A DNA stretch of 36,136 bases, taken from positions 1 to 36,136 of the IMG/VR virus record IMGVR_UViG_3300006950_000002; one strand, given 5' to 3'. Within the stretch, counting starts at the first letter, position 1; every line of letters begins with the position of its first letter. The notes beneath the pieces are model-generated. The model did no database searches. It was not told where the DNA came from and worked only from the letters and a program-made list of their open reading frames with translations. Position numbers and translations under genes: made by a program. The DNA comes from a virus. Shown piece by piece: positions 33,780 through 36,136 of the stretch.

Positions 33780-36005
33780 ATGGATTTAAACCTATTCAAA
33801 AATAAAATAAGAAAAGAAAATATATTAACTGTAGATGGAATTGATTATGATAACTCTAATTTGATTGGTGGGGTTACTTATAATCAAACAGTAAACAGTG
33901 GCACGGATATAGTGTTAGGAAGTTGCACTGTAGCAACTATAGAATTCCAATTAAACAATCAAAATCAACTTATAAATAATTTAGCTGGTAAAGAAATCAA
34001 TTGGAAGATAAATGTAGAAACAAGCCCAGGTATATTTGAAGATATACAAATGGGTATTTTCATTGCAGAAAAACCAACTAAGGTTAATGACACCATAATA
34101 AAAATTAAAGCCTATGATAGGATGATTAAATTTGACAAAATTATTGATGAATGGCTTGCAACTGTAGTATATCCAGTAACATTAAAAAATCTATTAATAG
34201 GCCTGTGTGGTTATGTAGGAGTACCTCTGGCAACAACAACATTTTTGAATGAGAGTTATGTTGTACAGAAAAACTTTAACGGAATAAATGTTAAAGGTAG
34301 AGACTTCTTAAAATGGATTGCAGAAATTGCAGCAAAGTATGCGATTATCAACGAGTTAGGACAATTAAAATTAGGCTGGTATACATCCATTATTTATGGT
34401 GTTACTAATGCAGATTATTATAGTGTAAAAATAGAAGACTATCAAGTTAAAAAGATAGACAAATTACAAGTAAGAGTTGAAGAAAATGACATAGGGGTAA
34501 TAGTCGGCACAGGTACAAATGCTTATGTTATACAAAATAATCCCTTACTGTACGCAGAAACAGATGCAGAAATTAGACCGACAGTCGAAAATATTTATAA
34601 CGCAATTAAAGACTTTGCATATACGCCGTATGAAATAACGTTGAACTCTAATCCATTGATTAAAGTGGGCAATGTTATTACTGTTACTACACGCAAAGGA
34701 CAAGTCATAAACGGGGTAATAATGACACGCAAGATGACAAACGGTAGTGATGTTTATAATGCGACAGGAAACCTTGACAGGAGCATTAACAAGTCTATAA
34801 ATCAATCTATATTGCAGATTAGAGGAAAAACAAACGTACTTGAACGTACCATAGATGCAACTATAAGTAAATTATATGATGCAGACACAGGAGATTTGAC
34901 AGTACTTACTCAAACAGTAAATAGTTTTAATACAAGAGTACAAACAATCGAATCTAATTTAAATTTTAAATTTCAGCAGGATACAGCACCACTCAATCCC
35001 GAAGTGGGGGATGTTTGGTTTAGTACATCTAACGAAGTATTTATTGTTAATAACTTACTCATGACAGTTGATGAAATGATACAGCAAGTAGACTATTATA
35101 GCATGAGTTTAAATAAGTCTTACAGATGGGACGGTGCAAATTGGCAGCACGTAGAAGATGGAGCAATTACAGAATTACGATTAAATATATCAGAAATCAG
35201 TCAAACAGTTGATACTATATCTTTGTCAGTTGCGAGTTATGACGGAAGAATGGGAAGTCTTGAACTAACAGCAGACAGCTTGACAAGTCAAATATCCACA
35301 GTTGAGGGCGATATTAGCACATTAGAACAAACAGCTACAACATTAACATCTAGGATATTAACAGCAGAGGGAAATATAAGTACCGTTACTCAAACAGCAA
35401 CAAGTCTAACAAGCCGAATTAGCACAGCCGAGGGGAATATAAGTACAGTAACACAGACAGCTAATAGCTTGACGAGCAGGATAAGTGGGGCAGAGGGTAG
35501 CATAAGCACTCTTACGCAAACATCAAACAGTCTAACGAGCAGAATATCTGGAGCTGAGGGAAACATATCGACTATTAAACAGACAACAGACAATATTACA
35601 TTGGCAGTAAGTGCAGCTAAGCTAGTCTTTGATAGTTCTGGATTAACAATAAAAGACGGTGGATTAAAGATGATGAATGGTAGTACAACAGTGCTATCAA
35701 GTACAGGTGGAGATATACAAATAACAGGCAAATTTACCACAGGTCACGCAACACTTTATGATGATGGTTTATGGTTAAGCCCATACGCTTATAATTGGAA
35801 TGGCTCACCATCTGGCGGACAAATTTATTTTGATACAAGTATAAACGCTTTAACAATGGCAGCAATAGGATGGCGGAATGTGATAAAAACATCTCAATTA
35901 CGTTACGAGCAAAGACCTTGGTATTCCGCTTATGCTCATATGTTTACAGGTGGAGATGTAAGGATAACTGGTGATTTATATGTCAATGACGTTAAGTTAA
36001 ATTAG
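33780..36005 (+). CDS. Tail-tip/tail-spike protein with 21-residue repeats
   Basis: This 741-residue tail tip has a gp27/Tal-like N-terminus (1-370: TVDGIDYDNSNLIGGVTYNQ, then EYLATV-like hub segments and NPLIKVGNVITVTTRKGQVI). A coiled stalk follows, then five 21-residue repeats at 498-602 with SLTSRISTAEGNISTVTQT as the common unit (three heptads, a trimeric coiled coil). A C-terminal domain (615-741: LTIKDGGLKMMNGSTTVLSS, then GDVRITGDLYVNDVKLN) may bind the receptor or fold around the fibre. There is no obvious peptidase or hydrolase motif. The ATG follows AGTAGGTGAATAG. Confidence 0.88.
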   Translation: MDLNLFKNKIRKENILTVDGIDYDNSNLIGGVTYNQTVNSGTDIVLGSCTVATIEFQLNNQNQLINNLAGKEINWKINVETSPGIFEDIQMGIFIAEKPTKVNDTIIKIKAYDRMIKFDKIIDEWLATVVYPVTLKNLLIGLCGYVGVPLATTTFLNESYVVQKNFNGINVKGRDFLKWIAEIAAKYAIINELGQLKLGWYTSIIYGVTNADYYSVKIEDYQVKKIDKLQVRVEENDIGVIVGTGTNAYVIQNNPLLYAETDAEIRPTVENIYNAIKDFAYTPYEITLNSNPLIKVGNVITVTTRKGQVINGVIMTRKMTNGSDVYNATGNLDRSINKSINQSILQIRGKTNVLERTIDATISKLYDADTGDLTVLTQTVNSFNTRVQTIESNLNFKFQQDTAPLNPEVGDVWFSTSNEVFIVNNLLMTVDEMIQQVDYYSMSLNKSYRWDGANWQHVEDGAITELRLNISEISQTVDTISLSVASYDGRMGSLELTADSLTSQISTVEGDISTLEQTATTLTSRILTAEGNISTVTQTATSLTSRISTAEGNISTVTQTANSLTSRISGAEGSISTLTQTSNSLTSRISGAEGNISTIKQTTDNITLAVSAAKLVFDSSGLTIKDGGLKMMNGSTTVLSSTGGDIQITGKFTTGHATLYDDGLWLSPYAYNWNGSPSGGQIYFDTSINALTMAAIGWRNVIKTSQLRYEQRPWYSAYAHMFTGGDVRITGDLYVNDVKLN
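35271..35585 (+). repeat. Five 63-bp tandem repeats in tail-tip gene
   Basis: Units start at 35271, 35334, 35397, 35460 and 35523, each 21 codons, with the third and second closest to each other. The unit is three heptads, so copy change alters stalk length by about 3 nm without shifting the frame. Confidence 0.93.
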
Positions 36006-36014
36006 GAGGAAAAA

Positions 36015-36136
36015 ATGAAATTAATAAAATTAGTAAATTCAATAGAAAATCTAAACAAATTAAGTGAAATGCTATTGCCTGCAAAAGAAAGCTTCAAGGT
36101 GATTAAATTGTTGATGGAAATCGAGCCACAGATGCA
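36015..36136 (+). CDS. Hypothetical tail-region protein (5' part; continues at position 1)
   Basis: ATG 36015 (TTAGGAGGAAAAA upstream, ten bases after the tail-tip stop) begins MKLIKLVNSIENLNKLSEML and runs off the contig end. The last 100 bases equal positions 1-100, and joining the copies gives one uninterrupted 116-residue ORF ending at 329. This is the same gene as the first feature. Confidence 0.85.
   Translation, partial: MKLIKLVNSIENLNKLSEMLLPAKESFKVIKLLMEIEPQM
36037..36136 (+). repeat. Terminal 100-bp exact repeat of contig start
   Basis: 36037-36136 is identical to 1-100. An overlap of exactly 100 bases inside a gene fits circular assembly of a genome (circular map) rather than a biological terminal repeat. 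The unique length is 36,036 bp. Confidence 0.95.

Noticed and set aside
35271-35585. CRISPR-like regular repeats
   Set aside because: Units are contiguous, coding, in frame and without spacers; they are coiled-coil repeats. The same holds for 1381-1487.
35390-35740. Minus-strand repetitive ORF in the tail-tip gene
   Set aside because: Its repeats merely mirror the 63-bp repeats of the plus-strand gene.
36037-36136. Biological direct terminal repeat of the virion
   Set aside because: Exactly 100 bp within a coding gene and away from the terminase region fits an assembly overlap better; no packaging signals lie nearby.
1-36136. tRNA, rRNA, insertion sequences
   Set aside because: I saw no tRNA-like T-loop (GGTTCRA) with cloverleaf context, no rRNA segments, and no transposase gene with terminal inverted repeats.

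Overview
The window is a complete temperate tailed phage (or induced prophage) genome from a low-GC Gram-positive host, most likely a member of the Clostridia. This rests on the strong AT bias, the GGAGG-type ribosome binding sites, the siphovirus gene order, and an amidase with an SLH-like C-terminus. The last 100 bases (36037-36136) repeat the first 100 exactly, so the contig is best read as a circle of 36,036 bp opened inside a small tail-region gene. That gene starts at 36015 and ends at 329. A long non-contractile tail is inferred from the HK97-type capsid, the gp10-like tail component, a tail chaperone pair joined by a -1 frameshift, and a 631-residue tape measure with no sheath gene.

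Layout. 1-2.8 kb: end of the tail/receptor genes, a coiled-coil membrane protein with 33-bp tandem repeats, a holin-like protein and an N-acetylmuramoyl-L-alanine amidase, closed by a terminator. 2.97-4.23 kb: a self-contained operon of four small genes (one a helix-turn-helix protein) with a consensus promoter, a palindrome between its -35 and -10 boxes, and its own terminator. It lies between lysin and integrase, which is where anti-CRISPR loci sit in some Firmicute prophages. 4.2-4.54 kb: a 320-bp gene-free attP region with five 11-bp-spaced TGTTGTCA repeats. 4.54-7.67 kb, minus strand: tyrosine integrase, a type I restriction HsdR-N-like nuclease, an ImmA-like protein and a CI-like repressor. 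7.7-7.85 kb: the lysis/lysogeny switch, with divergent promoters and three TTAC-N8-GTAA operators, followed by a Cro-like gene.

8.1-21.1 kb, plus strand: the early operon. It holds an excisionase-like protein, an antirepressor, many small unknown genes, Gp157, an ERF annealing protein, HNH proteins, NinB, a replisome organizer with a probable internal origin, an amino-type DNA methyltransferase, YopX, an ASCH-like protein, a C5-cytosine methyltransferase, RusA and a sigma-like late regulator, then a strong terminator. One gene (8275-8526) runs against the operon with its own promoter and palindromic operator. 21.2-23.1 kb: a patchy accessory zone of tiny genes, one frameshifted, and a zinc-ribbon gene flanked by its own promoter and terminator. 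23.1-36 kb: an HNH endonuclease, a GC-rich probable cos site, portal, minor head protein, large terminase, an HExxH protein, scaffold, capsid, head-tail connectors, tail tube, chaperones, tape measure and tail-tip/fibre genes. No small terminase is recognisable, and TerL follows portal instead of preceding it.

Protein family calls are pattern recognition from the translated sequence; no database search was run. Many proteins of the early and accessory zones are not recognised and are described only by what is visible.
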